NCBI GenBank assembly: GCA_003987725.1
Contig: RXJH01000003.1
Span: 371,524 to 435,523, forward strand
Direction of reading: 5' to 3'
Origin: Hyphomicrobium sp.
GTDB lineage: Bacteria > Pseudomonadota > Alphaproteobacteria > Rhizobiales > Hyphomicrobiaceae
DNA length: 64,000 nucleotides
The translations under genes and the position numbers were made by a program. The notes below the pieces were generated by a model that saw only the letters and a list, made by a program, of their open reading frames with translations, was not told where the DNA came from and ran no database searches. Every line of letters starts with the position of its first letter. Position 1 is the first letter of the stretch. Positions 28,594 through 38,139 of this stretch are shown here, piece after piece.

Positions 28594-30126
28594 ATGAGCA
28601 AGCGAGCCCTTTCCGTCACCCGCGAGCAGAACTTTCCGGACTGGTATCAGGCGATCGTCCGCGACGGCGACATGGCCGAGACGAGCCCTGTACGCGGCTG
28701 CATGATCATCAAGCCTTGGGGCTGGGGCGTCTGGGAACGCATCCAGGCCGAGCTTGACGCCCGCATCAAGGATACGGGCCACGACAACTGCTACTTCCCG
28801 CTTTTCATCCCGATGAGCTTCCTCGCCAAGGAGGCGGAGCACGTCGAAGGCTTCGCCAAGGAAATGGCGGTCGTCACGCATCACCGCCTGAAAAACGAAG
28901 GCGGCAAGCTGGTGGTCGATCCCGACGCCAAGCTCGAAGAGCCGCTGATCGTCCGCCCGACGTCCGAGACCATCATCGGCGATGCGTTTCAGCGCTGGAT
29001 CAAAAGCTATCGCGATCTGCCGCTGCTCATAAACCAGTGGGCGAACGTCGTCCGTTGGGAGATGCGCACGCGTCTGTTCCTGCGCACGGCGGAGTTTCTC
29101 TGGCAGGAAGGGCACACCGCCCACGCCGACCGCGAGGACGCTGTCGCCGAGACCCTGAAGATGCTCGAGGTTTATCGAACGTTCGCAGAGGACGTTCTGG
29201 CGATGCCGGTCGTCGCAGGCGAAAAGCCGGCGAACGAACGCTTCCCTGGCGCCGACAATACCTATTCGATCGAAGCGATGATGCAGGACGGCAAAGCCCT
29301 TCAGGCCGGCACGTCGCATTATCTCGGCACGCACTTCGCCGAAGCGCAGAACATCCAGTTTCAGAATGCGAAAGGTGAGCTCACCTATTGCCACACGACG
29401 AGCTGGGGCGTCTCGACGCGCCTGATCGGCGGCGTGATCATGACCCACGGCGACGACGACGGTCTGCGCCTGCCGCCGATGATCGCTCCGCGCCAGATCG
29501 TCCTTGTTCCGATGCTCCGTGAAAAGCCCGAGGACGCCGAGCTCATCGCCTATTGCGCCGCTCTCGAGAAAGATCTGAAGGCCGCAGGCATCCGCACGCT
29601 CGTCGACGTGAAGCCGATCAAGTCTGCGGAGAAGCGCTGGAACTGGGTGCGCCGCGGCGCGCCCGTGATCGTTGAGATCGGCGGCCGCGATGCGAGCGGC
29701 GGCAACGTCACGTTCATGCGCCGCGACCGCTTGCGCGACGGCGACAAGGTCATCTCACACACGCTGCCGCGCGCTGACTTCGTCACCGGTGCGCCCGCGC
29801 TCCTGAAGGAGATTCAGGCAAACCTCTTCAATGAGGCAAAGGCGCGGCTCGATGGCAACATCCTATCGAATATCAAGTCGTTCGAAGAACTTGAGGCCTA
29901 CTTCGGGCCGGGCGAAGGGGATGACGAGGCAGGGGCCTTCAAAGGCTGGGTTCGCGTGCCCTGGTCGCGCCCCGAAGGTGCGGCACTCGAAAGCATCGCG
30001 GATCGGCTGAAAGCCTTGAAGCTGACAATCCGCAATGCGCCGCTGGAGCAGGGGAAAGTCACAGGGGCATGCTTCTTCACCGGCGAGCCGGCCAAGGAGC
30101 ATGTGCTGATAGCACGCGCATACTAA
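28594..30126 (+). CDS. proS: Prolyl-tRNA synthetase, archaeal/eukaryal type (type 3)
   Basis: The enzyme charges tRNA-Pro with proline. At 510 residues it follows the archaeal/eukaryal plan: no editing insertion between motifs 2 and 3; motif 2 as RLFLRTAEFLWQEGHTAH; motif 3 region GGVIMTHGDDDGLRLPP; an anticodon domain from about 300; and an extra C-terminal domain ending in Tyr (IARAY). Most alphaproteobacteria have a short bacterial-type ProRS of about 440 residues at the same locus (mce-DUF1467-proS-lolC). The RBS GGAGG is 8 bp upstream. The class is read from motifs; replacement by transfer is inference. Confidence 0.95.
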   Translation: MSKRALSVTREQNFPDWYQAIVRDGDMAETSPVRGCMIIKPWGWGVWERIQAELDARIKDTGHDNCYFPLFIPMSFLAKEAEHVEGFAKEMAVVTHHRLKNEGGKLVVDPDAKLEEPLIVRPTSETIIGDAFQRWIKSYRDLPLLINQWANVVRWEMRTRLFLRTAEFLWQEGHTAHADREDAVAETLKMLEVYRTFAEDVLAMPVVAGEKPANERFPGADNTYSIEAMMQDGKALQAGTSHYLGTHFAEAQNIQFQNAKGELTYCHTTSWGVSTRLIGGVIMTHGDDDGLRLPPMIAPRQIVLVPMLREKPEDAELIAYCAALEKDLKAAGIRTLVDVKPIKSAEKRWNWVRRGAPVIVEIGGRDASGGNVTFMRRDRLRDGDKVISHTLPRADFVTGAPALLKEIQANLFNEAKARLDGNILSNIKSFEELEAYFGPGEGDDEAGAFKGWVRVPWSRPEGAALESIADRLKALKLTIRNAPLEQGKVTGACFFTGEPAKEHVLIARAY

Positions 30127-30214
30127 AACGGCTGGAATTCGGTCATACGGCCTTAACTGCGACACAGGGAGCTGCGATGCGGCGCGCGATTGAGGTAACG
30201 GCGGTGGGACCACG

Positions 30215-31531
30215 ATGACTGTTTCAGGGCACAGCGAAGCCTCGGCTGGATTGGCTGGAGAACGGGCGGCATCGGGTAGCACGGCGCCATTCTCGGCTTT
30301 CGAGTGGATGATCGCGGGACGTTATCTCCGCGCACGCCGCAAGGAAGGCTTCATCTCGGTTATTGCCGGTTTTTCGTTTCTCGGCATCATGCTCGGCGTT
30401 GCGACGCTCATTATCGTCATGGCCGTGATGAACGGCTTCCGGCACGATCTGTTCGGCAAGATCATGGGCCTCAACGGTCACGTCATTGCCCAGAAGATCG
30501 GCGATCCGTTCACCGACTATTCTGAAGTCGCAAGCGCCATTTCGAAAGTGCCCGGCGTCGTCATCGCCATGCCAGTGATCGAAGGCCAGGTGATGGTCTC
30601 CTCGAGCACGCAGGCGCTCGGCGGTCTCGTGCGGGGCGTACGCGAGGCCGATCTGAAATCGCTGAAGCTCGTTGCAGACAACGTCCGCGCTGGCACGCTT
30701 GACGGCTTCGACAAGCAGACCGGAATCGCGATGGGCGTGCGTCTGGCGAACCAGCTGCGCGTCGGCCTTGGCGATACGGTGACGCTCGTCTCTCCACGCG
30801 GCGCCGCTACCCCGTTTGGAACCGCGCCCCGCTCAAAGGCATATCAAATCACGTCGATCTTCGAATTGGGCATGTCCGAATACGACCGCATGATGATCTT
30901 CATGCCGCTGCCCGAGGCGCAGAGATATTTCTCGAAGAACGGCGAGGTCGATGTCGTCGAAGTCGTCGTCGATCGCCCCGATGATGTCGATCGCTACAAC
31001 GCGCTGATCAAGGACGCGGGCGGCCCGTCGATCACCGTCAACGACTGGCGCCAGCGCAACGAAACATTCTTTAACGTGCTCGCCGTCGAGCGAAACGTGA
31101 TGTTCATCATCCTCTCGCTCATCGTGCTCGTCGCCGCGCTGAATATCATCTCGGGTCTGATGATGCTCGTGAAGGACAAAGGCCGCGATATCGCGATCCT
31201 GAGAACGATGGGCGCGACCAAAGGCGCCGTGATGCGGATATTCCTGATTACCGGCGCCTCCATCGGCGTCGTCGGCACGCTCGCGGGTCTGGTCCTCGGC
31301 GTCGTCTTTTGCTGGAACATCGAGAGCATCAAGAACTTCGTGTCGTGGGTCTCCGGTACGACGGTCTTCGATCCGAGCGTCTACTATCTGACGAAGTTGC
31401 CCGCCGAGATCGATATCCACGAAACGGGGGGCATCGTCCTGATGGCGCTTCTGCTATCGGTCGTCGCGACGATCTATCCGTCGTGGAAGGCGTCGAAGCT
31501 CGATCCGGTTGAAGCGTTGCGGTACGAGTGA
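30215..31531 (+). CDS. lolC: Lipoprotein-releasing ABC transporter permease (LolC/LolE family)
   Basis: This inner-membrane permease extracts outer-membrane-destined lipoproteins for transfer to LolA. The 438-residue protein has the LolCE plan: after a non-conserved 28-residue N-terminus comes FEWMIAGRYLRARRKEGFIS, then one membrane helix, a large periplasmic domain (about 75-280), and three C-terminal helices with NIISGLMMLVKDKGRDIAIL. The tail PSWKASKLDPVEALRYE is typical. It is directly upstream of lolD. A single permease presumably forms a homodimer, as in species lacking separate LolC and LolE. Confidence 0.93.
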   Translation: MTVSGHSEASAGLAGERAASGSTAPFSAFEWMIAGRYLRARRKEGFISVIAGFSFLGIMLGVATLIIVMAVMNGFRHDLFGKIMGLNGHVIAQKIGDPFTDYSEVASAISKVPGVVIAMPVIEGQVMVSSSTQALGGLVRGVREADLKSLKLVADNVRAGTLDGFDKQTGIAMGVRLANQLRVGLGDTVTLVSPRGAATPFGTAPRSKAYQITSIFELGMSEYDRMMIFMPLPEAQRYFSKNGEVDVVEVVVDRPDDVDRYNALIKDAGGPSITVNDWRQRNETFFNVLAVERNVMFIILSLIVLVAALNIISGLMMLVKDKGRDIAILRTMGATKGAVMRIFLITGASIGVVGTLAGLVLGVVFCWNIESIKNFVSWVSGTTVFDPSVYYLTKLPAEIDIHETGGIVLMALLLSVVATIYPSWKASKLDPVEALRYE

Positions 31532-31536
31532 GACAC

Positions 31537-32247
31537 ATGGATACCAGATCTGTCGCGCCGATTTTGCAGCTCGAGAACGTCACGCGATCCTTCCGCCAGG
31601 GCGAAAAGGAGATCGTGGTTCTACAAGGCGTCGACGCCGTGCTGTGGCCCGGTCAGGCCGTGGCGCTCGTTGGACCTTCCGGCGCCGGTAAATCGACGCT
31701 GTTGCACATCACGGGATTGCTTGAATCACCGACCAGCGGCCGCGTGATCATCAATGGCCGCGATTGCGCAACGCTTTCGGAAGCTGAGCGCACGAAACTT
31801 CGCAGACGTGAGATCGGTTTCGTCTATCAGTTCCATCAGTTGCTGCCGGAATTCAGCGCGCTTGAAAACGTCGTCATTCCGCAGCTCATCTTGGGCACCA
31901 GCCGGAAGGCTGCCGACGCCCACGCGCGCGAGTTGCTGGCGAGCGTCGGCCTCGCCGGGCGCGCAGAGCATCGCCCAGCGGAGCTATCAGGCGGCGAACA
32001 GCAGCGCACCGCCATTTGCCGTGGACTGGCCAACAGCCCGCGGCTTCTGCTCGCCGACGAACCGACCGGCAATCTCGACCCTCATACGTCCGAGCATGTG
32101 TTCCGTCAGCTGATCGATGTCATTCGCCGCCAGGGGGTTGCCGCGCTGATCGCGACCCACAATCTGGAGCTTGCGAGCCGAATGGACCGCGTTTTGCAGG
32201 TTCATGAGGGTCGCCTCGTCGAGATATCGCTGGCCCATACACGCTGA
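31537..32247 (+). CDS. lolD: Lipoprotein-releasing ABC transporter ATP-binding protein
   Basis: LolD is the ATPase of the Lol system. The 236-residue protein has Walker A GPSGAGKST, the Q-loop region VYQFHQLLPEFSALENV (FHQLLPEF is LolD-typical), signature LSGGEQQR, and Walker B LLLADEPTGNLDP. The ATG at 31537 is preferred; a GTG at 31528 overlapping the lolC stop is possible. It is tightly linked to lolC, so the pair is one operon. Confidence 0.95.
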   Translation: MDTRSVAPILQLENVTRSFRQGEKEIVVLQGVDAVLWPGQAVALVGPSGAGKSTLLHITGLLESPTSGRVIINGRDCATLSEAERTKLRRREIGFVYQFHQLLPEFSALENVVIPQLILGTSRKAADAHARELLASVGLAGRAEHRPAELSGGEQQRTAICRGLANSPRLLLADEPTGNLDPHTSEHVFRQLIDVIRRQGVAALIATHNLELASRMDRVLQVHEGRLVEISLAHTR

Positions 32248-32338
32248 ATGTACTCGACCTGTGGAAGGCTCCCGAACCGCGTCCACGGCTGCGTGGTACG
32301 GGTCCATTTAACGTTGCGACTCGGGTACATCTGACGGC

Positions 32339-35300
32339 ATGGAAAACTCGAATCGGCCACCCGCGCGAAACCCGAAGTTCATTCACCTCAAGGTGCATTC
32401 GGCCTACTCGTTGCTCGAAGGCGCGCTACCGATAGCGAAGCTCGCCAAGCTCGCGACCGCAATGAACCTTCCGGCGCTCGGCCTGACGGATACGAACAAT
32501 CTCTTCGGTGCGCTCGAATTTTCCGAGAAGCTTTGGGGCGCGGGCGTACAGCCGATTTCCGGCACGACGGTCGATCTCGACTTCGGCGACAATCGCGACA
32601 ACGGCACGGCCGCTCTGAAGGCGATGAGCAACGAGCCGCGCGTCAAGCCCGCCGGCAAGCTCGCACTGCTCGCCATGAACGCCGAGGGATTTGCGAACCT
32701 CATGCGGCTTTCCAAATCCCTGAATTTCGAGCCATCGCCTGACGAGCCCGCACACATCAAAGTCGCGCGCCTGGAAGAAATGTCGGCAGGGCTCATCGCG
32801 CTGACCGGTGGCCCGCAAGGCCCGATCGATGCGGCTCTTCGCGACGGTCAGCATGAGCAGGCCGTCGAACGGCTGAAGACACTCGAGAAGATTTTCGGCA
32901 ACCGGCTTTACGTCGAGCTTCAACGGCACGGTCTTCCCGAGGAAGCCGAAGTCGAACCGCAGCTCCTCGAGCTGGCCTACGAGCGCGGTCTGCCGATCGT
33001 CGCCACGAACGAATGCTATTTTGCCGCCCGCGGTGACTACGAAGCGCACGACGCGCTCCTGTGCATTGCTGATGGCCGCTACGTCGTCGAAGATAATCGC
33101 CGCCGCGCCAGCCCCGAGCACTATCTCAAAACCGAAGACGAGATGGCGGCGCTGTTCGCGGATCTGCCTGAGGCGCTGCAGAACACGGTCGAAATCGCCA
33201 TTCGCTGTGCGTTCCGGCCCGAGGGAAAAAAGCCCATCCTGCCGCGCTTCGTTGCCGCCGACGACAGCCTGAGCGAGATCGAGAACTTCCGTCTCGAAGC
33301 GGCAGAATTGAAGAACCAAGCCGTCGAAGGCCTAAAACGCCGCCTCGACGCGCATGGCCCCGCGGAAGGCTTCACGGTCGAGGATTACGAGAAGCGCCTC
33401 GCCTACGAGGTAGACGTCATCACGCACATGAAGTTTCCCGGCTACTTCCTCATCGTGGCCGACTTCATCAAATGGTCGAAAGCGAACGGCGTGCCGGTCG
33501 GTCCGGGCCGTGGCTCGGGTGCCGGTTCGCTCGTCGCTTACGCATTGACGATCACCGATCTCGATCCGCTGCGCTTCGGCTTGCTCTTCGAACGCTTTCT
33601 CAATCCCGAGCGCGTCTCGATGCCGGACTTCGACATCGACTTCTGCCAGGAAAAGCGCGATCGCGTCATCGACTACGTGCAGAAGAAATACGGCGACGAT
33701 CGCGTCGCGCAGATCATCACGCACGGAAAGCTGCAAGCGCGCGCCGTGCTGCGCGACGTCGGCCGCGTGCTGCAAATGCCTTACGGTCAGGTCGACCGGC
33801 TCTGCAAGCTCGTGCCGAACAATCCCGCAAATCCGGTGACGCTGCGCGAGGCGATCGACGGCGAGCCCAAGCTTCAGGAAGAGCGCGACAGCGAACCAAT
33901 CGTCGCCCGCCTGCTCGAAATCGCCGAAAAGCTCGAAGGCCTCTATCGCCACGCCTCGACCCACGCCGCCGGCATGGTGATTGGCGATAGACCGCTCGAA
34001 GAACTCGTGCCGCTCTATCGCGATCCCAAATCAAACTTCCCGATTACGCAATACAACTGGAAAATGGTCGAGGCGGCGGGCCTCGTGAAGTTCGACTTCT
34101 TGGGTCTCAAGACGCTGACCGTTCTTGAAAAGGCCGTGCAGCTCATCAAGCGCGTGCGTGGCATTACCGTCGACCTTCCAAGTTTGCCGCTGGACGACAA
34201 ACCCGCCTACGAGATGCTCGCCAAGGCCGATACGGCTGGCGTGTTCCAGCTCGAAAGTACGGGCATGCGCGAAAGCTTGAAGCGCCTGAAGCCTGACCGC
34301 TTCGAGGACATCATCGCCATGGTGGCGCTCTATCGCCCCGGCCCGATGGACAACATCCCGACGTACATCAACCGCAAGCACGGCGAAGAGCCGGTCGATT
34401 GCCTGCATCCGATGCTCGAAGGCATTCTGAAGGAGACATACGGCGTCATCATCTACCAGGAGCAGGTCATTCAGATCGCTCAGGTGATGGGCGGCTATAC
34501 GCTCGGACAAGCCGACCTGTTGCGGCGAGCGATGGGTAAGAAAGACAAGGCCGAGATGGCGAAGCAGCAAGCACGCTTCGTCGAAGGCGCGCTCGCCAAC
34601 GGCGTCAAAGAAAAAGACGCAATCTATATTTTCGAACTCGTCGATAAATTCGCTGGCTACGGCTTCAACAAATCGCATGCGGCCGCTTATGCGCTCGTCA
34701 GCTATCACACCGCCTACTTGAAGGCGAACTTCCGCGAGGAATTCTTTGCGGCATCGATGACGCTCGATATGGGCAATACGGACAAGCTTGCGATGTTTGC
34801 GTCCGAAGCGCGAAAGTCCGGCATTAAGATGCTGCCGCCGTGCGTCAATCAATCGGGGGTCGATTTTGGTGTCGAGCCGCCGTCGGGCGATTCCAAATTG
34901 GGCGCTATCCGCTATTCGCTCGCGGCGTTGAAGAACATCGGTGCTGGCGCCGTTGAAGCAATCGTCAGCGAGCGCAATACCGGCGGCGGCCCATATACGT
35001 CACTCGGCGATTTTGCGGGCCGCGTCGATGCGAAGGCGATGAATAAGCGCGCGGTCGAAACGATGGCCAAGGCCGGAGCGTTCGACGGTCTGAATTCCAA
35101 TCGCGCTCTCGTTGCAGCGAACGCCGATACGATCCTCGCTTCGGCTCAGCGGCGGACGGCCGACGCGGCGCAGGGGATTACGGATCTCTTCGGCTCAGGC
35201 GGGAAGCCCGCCGATCTGGTGTTGCGCGCAACGCCGGCCTGGACCGGCATGGAGAAGCTCTCCGCCGAATTCGAGGCGATCGGATTTTATCTGTCCGGCC

Positions 35301-35887
35301 ATCCGCTCGACCAATACGACCGCGTGCTTGGCAAGCTCGGCGTGAAGCGGGTGAGCGAGTTCGAGGCGTTGGTAATGCGCGGCGCAACGGCGGGACGTCT
35401 CGGCGGGATCGTCATCGCGGCCCGCGAACGGCGCTCTCAAAAGGGCAACAAGTTCGCCTTTGCCACCTTCTCGGACGCGACCGGGCAATTTGAGGCGATC
35501 ATCTTTTCGGACACGTTGGCCGCGAGCCGGCATCTGCTCGAGCCGGGAACGCCGGTGATTGTCTCTGTCGAAGCCGAGCGCGACGGCGAAACGATGAAAT
35601 TGCGCGTGCAATCAATGGAAGAGCTGGATAAGGCCGCCGCTGCCGTGCCGCGCAATCTGAAGCTCGTGCTCGATCGCAAGTCCGTGCTGGCGAAGGCCGC
35701 GCCTGTTTCCGACGTCGGCAAATTTCTGAAGCCGAATGCACGCGGCGGCGAGATTCGCATTGTCCTGGCACTCGAAGATCGCAACCGCGAAATGGAATTC
35801 CTATTGCCGGGCCGATATGACGTCTCTCCGCGCGAAGCCCTTCGTATTGAAGCGCTGCCTATCGTTGCCGAAATCATTGAGATTTGA
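32339..35887 (+). CDS. dnaE: DNA polymerase III subunit alpha
   Basis: DnaE is the replicative polymerase catalytic subunit. The 1182-residue protein has the PHP domain at the N-terminus (LKVHSAYSLLEGALP), the C-family polymerase palm with GPGRGSGAGSLVAYAL and the acidic motif MPDFDIDFCQEKR (near 427-438), fingers with FVEGALANGVK, tandem helix-hairpin-helix and OB-fold segments (ITVSVEAERDG-like region about 1050-1100). It is the standard dnaE1 length. The gene lies 91 bp after lolD, the usual alphaproteobacterial order. Confidence 0.97.
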   Translation: MENSNRPPARNPKFIHLKVHSAYSLLEGALPIAKLAKLATAMNLPALGLTDTNNLFGALEFSEKLWGAGVQPISGTTVDLDFGDNRDNGTAALKAMSNEPRVKPAGKLALLAMNAEGFANLMRLSKSLNFEPSPDEPAHIKVARLEEMSAGLIALTGGPQGPIDAALRDGQHEQAVERLKTLEKIFGNRLYVELQRHGLPEEAEVEPQLLELAYERGLPIVATNECYFAARGDYEAHDALLCIADGRYVVEDNRRRASPEHYLKTEDEMAALFADLPEALQNTVEIAIRCAFRPEGKKPILPRFVAADDSLSEIENFRLEAAELKNQAVEGLKRRLDAHGPAEGFTVEDYEKRLAYEVDVITHMKFPGYFLIVADFIKWSKANGVPVGPGRGSGAGSLVAYALTITDLDPLRFGLLFERFLNPERVSMPDFDIDFCQEKRDRVIDYVQKKYGDDRVAQIITHGKLQARAVLRDVGRVLQMPYGQVDRLCKLVPNNPANPVTLREAIDGEPKLQEERDSEPIVARLLEIAEKLEGLYRHASTHAAGMVIGDRPLEELVPLYRDPKSNFPITQYNWKMVEAAGLVKFDFLGLKTLTVLEKAVQLIKRVRGITVDLPSLPLDDKPAYEMLAKADTAGVFQLESTGMRESLKRLKPDRFEDIIAMVALYRPGPMDNIPTYINRKHGEEPVDCLHPMLEGILKETYGVIIYQEQVIQIAQVMGGYTLGQADLLRRAMGKKDKAEMAKQQARFVEGALANGVKEKDAIYIFELVDKFAGYGFNKSHAAAYALVSYHTAYLKANFREEFFAASMTLDMGNTDKLAMFASEARKSGIKMLPPCVNQSGVDFGVEPPSGDSKLGAIRYSLAALKNIGAGAVEAIVSERNTGGGPYTSLGDFAGRVDAKAMNKRAVETMAKAGAFDGLNSNRALVAANADTILASAQRRTADAAQGITDLFGSGGKPADLVLRATPAWTGMEKLSAEFEAIGFYLSGHPLDQYDRVLGKLGVKRVSEFEALVMRGATAGRLGGIVIAARERRSQKGNKFAFATFSDATGQFEAIIFSDTLAASRHLLEPGTPVIVSVEAERDGETMKLRVQSMEELDKAAAAVPRNLKLVLDRKSVLAKAAPVSDVGKFLKPNARGGEIRIVLALEDRNREMEFLLPGRYDVSPREALRIEALPIVAEIIEI

Positions 35888-36023
35888 AACCGGCGGTTGC
35901 GAATCGAAATATTTTGCGACTGTCAAAAATATTTCTCTTCATCATCGACGGCTTTTTTCTCGAATGGACGTTAAGGAGCCAGACGTGAGAGACGCGTCTG
36001 ATTTCTCGATAGGAGCCTATCCA

Positions 36024-36284
36024 ATGAAAAAGAGCTTGATCGCTGCAGCGGTGCTCGCAGCCATCACCCTCGGCGCCGCTGGTGCAGCCAACGCCGGAGT
36101 AGCCGGTGCCGGTCTGAACGGCATCAGCACCCACGCCAGCAAGTCCGTTGCCGAGCATGTCGATTATAGGAAGCCGTACTACAAGAAGCGGTACCACAAG
36201 CGCCACTACTGGGGCCACCCCCGTCACGGAAAGAAGTGGGTCTGCCGCTATCGTCACGGCCATCGCCACTGCTTCTGGCGCTAA
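36024..36284 (+). CDS. Small exported His/Lys/Tyr-rich protein
   Basis: The 86-residue protein starts at the ATG at 36024 with AGGAG 9 bp upstream. It has a clean signal peptide (KKSLIAAAVLAAITLGAAG, cleavage near ANAG). The mature part is very basic, rich in His, Tyr, Lys and Arg (YYKKRYHKRHYWGHPRHGKK), and ends with two cysteines in CRYRHGHRHCFWR that could form a disulfide or bind metal. No family was recognised. A perfect terminator hairpin follows at 36302-36330, so it is a separate transcription unit. Confidence 0.75.
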   Translation: MKKSLIAAAVLAAITLGAAGAANAGVAGAGLNGISTHASKSVAEHVDYRKPYYKKRYHKRHYWGHPRHGKKWVCRYRHGHRHCFWR

Positions 36285-36301
36285 GCGCCTTTGACGTAAG
36301 C

Positions 36302-36330
36302 GAAGGCAGCGCATCGGCGCTGCCTTCTTC
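36302..36330 (+). terminator. Intrinsic terminator after the His-rich protein gene
   Basis: A perfect 11-bp stem (GAAGGCAGCGC / GCGCTGCCTTC) with an ATCG loop is followed by TTCT. It starts 18 bp after the stop codon. The T-run is short but the stem is very stable. Confidence 0.75.
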
Positions 36331-36388
36331 TGACACAGTTTGCGTACATAGCTCCGCTCCATTGAGCTAGCCAAATAAGAGGCAAAAC

Positions 36389-36733
36389 ATGTCGAAGTTC
36401 TACGCCGCCCTGGTCGCTGGTTTGCTGCTCGCTCCAGGCGTTCACGCAGCTGACCAGAAAATGGGCGCTGCCGATATCAAGAAGAATCTCGAGGCAGCCG
36501 CATCCGATCCGGCAAAGGTCACAGCCTATTGCGCGATGTCGAAGAAAATGGACGAAATCGGCGACGACGAGAAGAAAGCCCAAGCGGCTGGCGATGAAAT
36601 CGACGGCTACTTCAAGACACTCGGCGACGATTTCGAGAACGCATGGGACGCTGGCCAGGATGCAGCCGACGGATCGGCTGAAGCAACCGCCATGGACCAG
36701 GCCGTATCGACCCTCGACGGCAAGTGCAAGTAA
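36389..36733 (+). CDS. Small periplasmic protein of unknown function
   Basis: The 114-residue protein has a signal peptide (SKFYAALVAGLLLAPGVHA, cleavage before ADQK). The mature chain of about 94 residues is acidic and mostly helical, with two cysteines (near residue 48 and at the C-terminus, GKCK) that could pair. A weak resemblance to other small helical periplasmic proteins gives no function. It is a single gene between two terminators; the downstream one has a 9-T run. Confidence 0.75.
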   Translation: MSKFYAALVAGLLLAPGVHAADQKMGAADIKKNLEAAASDPAKVTAYCAMSKKMDEIGDDEKKAQAAGDEIDGYFKTLGDDFENAWDAGQDAADGSAEATAMDQAVSTLDGKCK

Positions 36734-36781
36734 GTCGACGAACGCCCGCCGTTGCACCTAAAATAGCCTGAAAAATCATGG

Positions 36782-36833
36782 GCGCACTGCGAGCCGCGCG
36801 GCAATGACCGCCGGCCGCGGTGCGTTTTTTTTT
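36782..36833 (+). terminator. Strong intrinsic terminator upstream of rpsB
   Basis: A long GC-rich imperfect hairpin (left arm from GCGCACTGCGAGCC, right arm CCGCCGGCCGCGGTGCG) ends in nine T residues at 36825-36833. It closes the 36389-36733 gene and insulates the rpsB promoter. Confidence 0.85.
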
Positions 36834-36911
36834 CTCATCAAGGGACGGGGAGGGGCGGGCCTTGGACCCCTCGCAAGTCCGGGGCACGGCGATCAAAACG
36901 TCACCCGTGGG

Positions 36912-36940
36912 TTGCGCAATCCGACGATCCCCCGTATACA
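36912..36940 (+). promoter_or_regulatory. Putative sigma-70 promoter for rpsB-tsf
   Basis: TTGCGC (36912-36917) and TATACA (36935-36940) are spaced by 17 bp, in the 353-bp gap after the terminator. Transcription would start near 36947, giving a leader of about 140 nt. The leader holds a TGCGG/CCGCA hairpin, a candidate for S2 autoregulation, and ends with good ribosome-binding sequences (GGAGG, then AAAAGGAAAC). Read from consensus only. Confidence 0.45.
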
Positions 36941-37086
36941 GCCGCCATCTCACACGCGAGACGCTCGCGCAATGCGGATGAAAAGCCCCGCATCGTGCTC
37001 CGGTGGAGATGAGCTAAGCCTTTGAAAAGGCCAGCAAATCTCTTCTCAAGTCTCGCGGAGGTCTAACCGGAAAAGGAAACGTTACG

Positions 37087-38076
37087 ATGGCACTTCCTGC
37101 CTTCAACATGCGTCAGCTATTGGAAGCTGGCGTCCACTTCGGCCACCAGGCCCACCGCTGGAACCCCAAGATGGCACCGTTCATCTATGGGTCGCGCAAC
37201 AAAATCCACATTCTCGATCTGACGCAGACGGTGCCGCTGTTGCATCAGGCGCTGCTCAAGGTCTCCGACACGGTCGCCGGCGGCGGCCGCGTGCTGTTCG
37301 TCGCGACGAAGCGCCAGGCTTCCGATGGCATTGCCGAAGCCGCGAAGCGCAGCGCCCAGTACTTCATCAATCACCGTTGGCTCGGCGGCACGCTGACCAA
37401 CTGGAAGACCGTTTCACAGTCGATCCGCCGTCTTCGCCAGCTTGACGAGATCCTTGCCGATCCGCAGGGCCGCACGAAGAAGGAAATCCTGAACCTCACG
37501 CGCGAACGCGACAAGCTCAACCAGTCGCTCGGCGGCATCAAGGACATGGGCGGCACGCCCGACCTCCTCGTCGTCATCGACACGAACAAGGAAGCGATCG
37601 CCATCCAGGAAGCCCGCAAGCTCGGCATCCCGATCGTCGCGATCGTCGACACCAACTGCGATCCGGACGGCGTCGATTATCCGGTTCCGGGCAACGACGA
37701 CGCTGGCCGCGCCATCACGCTGTATTGTGATCTGATGGCACGCGCCGCTCTTGATGGTCTGGAGCGCTCGCAGGGCGCCGCTGGCGTCGACGTCGGTGCA
37801 TCCGAAACGCCGCCCGCTGAAGACCTGCCGAAGGTCGTCTTCAAGGGCATCGAAGCGCCGCGCGGCGAAGCTGATGACCTGAAGCGCATCACCGGCATCA
37901 CGCCGAAGATCGAGCAGCGCCTGAACGATGCCGGCGTCTACCATTTCTGGCAGATCGCCGACCTTACCCCGGAGTATGTCGAATCGCTCGACCGTCAGCT
38001 GAAGCTCAGGGGTCAGATCGCCAAGGAAGACTGGGTCGGCCAGGCCAAGAAGCTCGTCGAGGCAGCCACCGTCTAA
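37087..38076 (+). CDS. rpsB: 30S ribosomal protein S2 with C-terminal helix-hairpin-helix-like extension
   Basis: S2 is a late-assembling small-subunit protein. The core matches throughout: [22 protein letters not shown] at the N-terminus, then [12 protein letters not shown] and [16 protein letters not shown]. The protein has 329 residues against about 240-260 for most bacterial S2. The extra part is an acidic linker (about 231-259) and a domain at 260-324 ([20 protein letters not shown] to WVGQAKKLV). The same domain ends NuoE in this window. It leads the rpsB-tsf pair and has its own promoter and leader. Confidence 0.97.
   Translation: MALPAFNMRQLLEAGVHFGHQAHRWNPKMAPFIYGSRNKIHILDLTQTVPLLHQALLKVSDTVAGGGRVLFVATKRQASDGIAEAAKRSAQYFINHRWLGGTLTNWKTVSQSIRRLRQLDEILADPQGRTKKEILNLTRERDKLNQSLGGIKDMGGTPDLLVVIDTNKEAIAIQEARKLGIPIVAIVDTNCDPDGVDYPVPGNDDAGRAITLYCDLMARAALDGLERSQGAAGVDVGASETPPAEDLPKVVFKGIEAPRGEADDLKRITGITPKIEQRLNDAGVYHFWQIADLTPEYVESLDRQLKLRGQIAKEDWVGQAKKLVEAATV
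37864..38058 (+). other. Helix-hairpin-helix-like domain of S2 (shared with NuoE)
   Basis: Encodes S2 residues 260-324. Pattern: [32 protein letters not shown], then WVGQAKKLV; each block has its counterpart in the NuoE tail in the same order with similar spacing. It follows a flexible acidic linker, so it would project from the 30S body near the platform side. Confidence 0.8.
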
Positions 38077-38139
38077 TTGGCGTGGCGCCTGACATCGAAC
38101 TGACGTGCTGCTGAAGCACGAATGTGAATGAACTGATAT

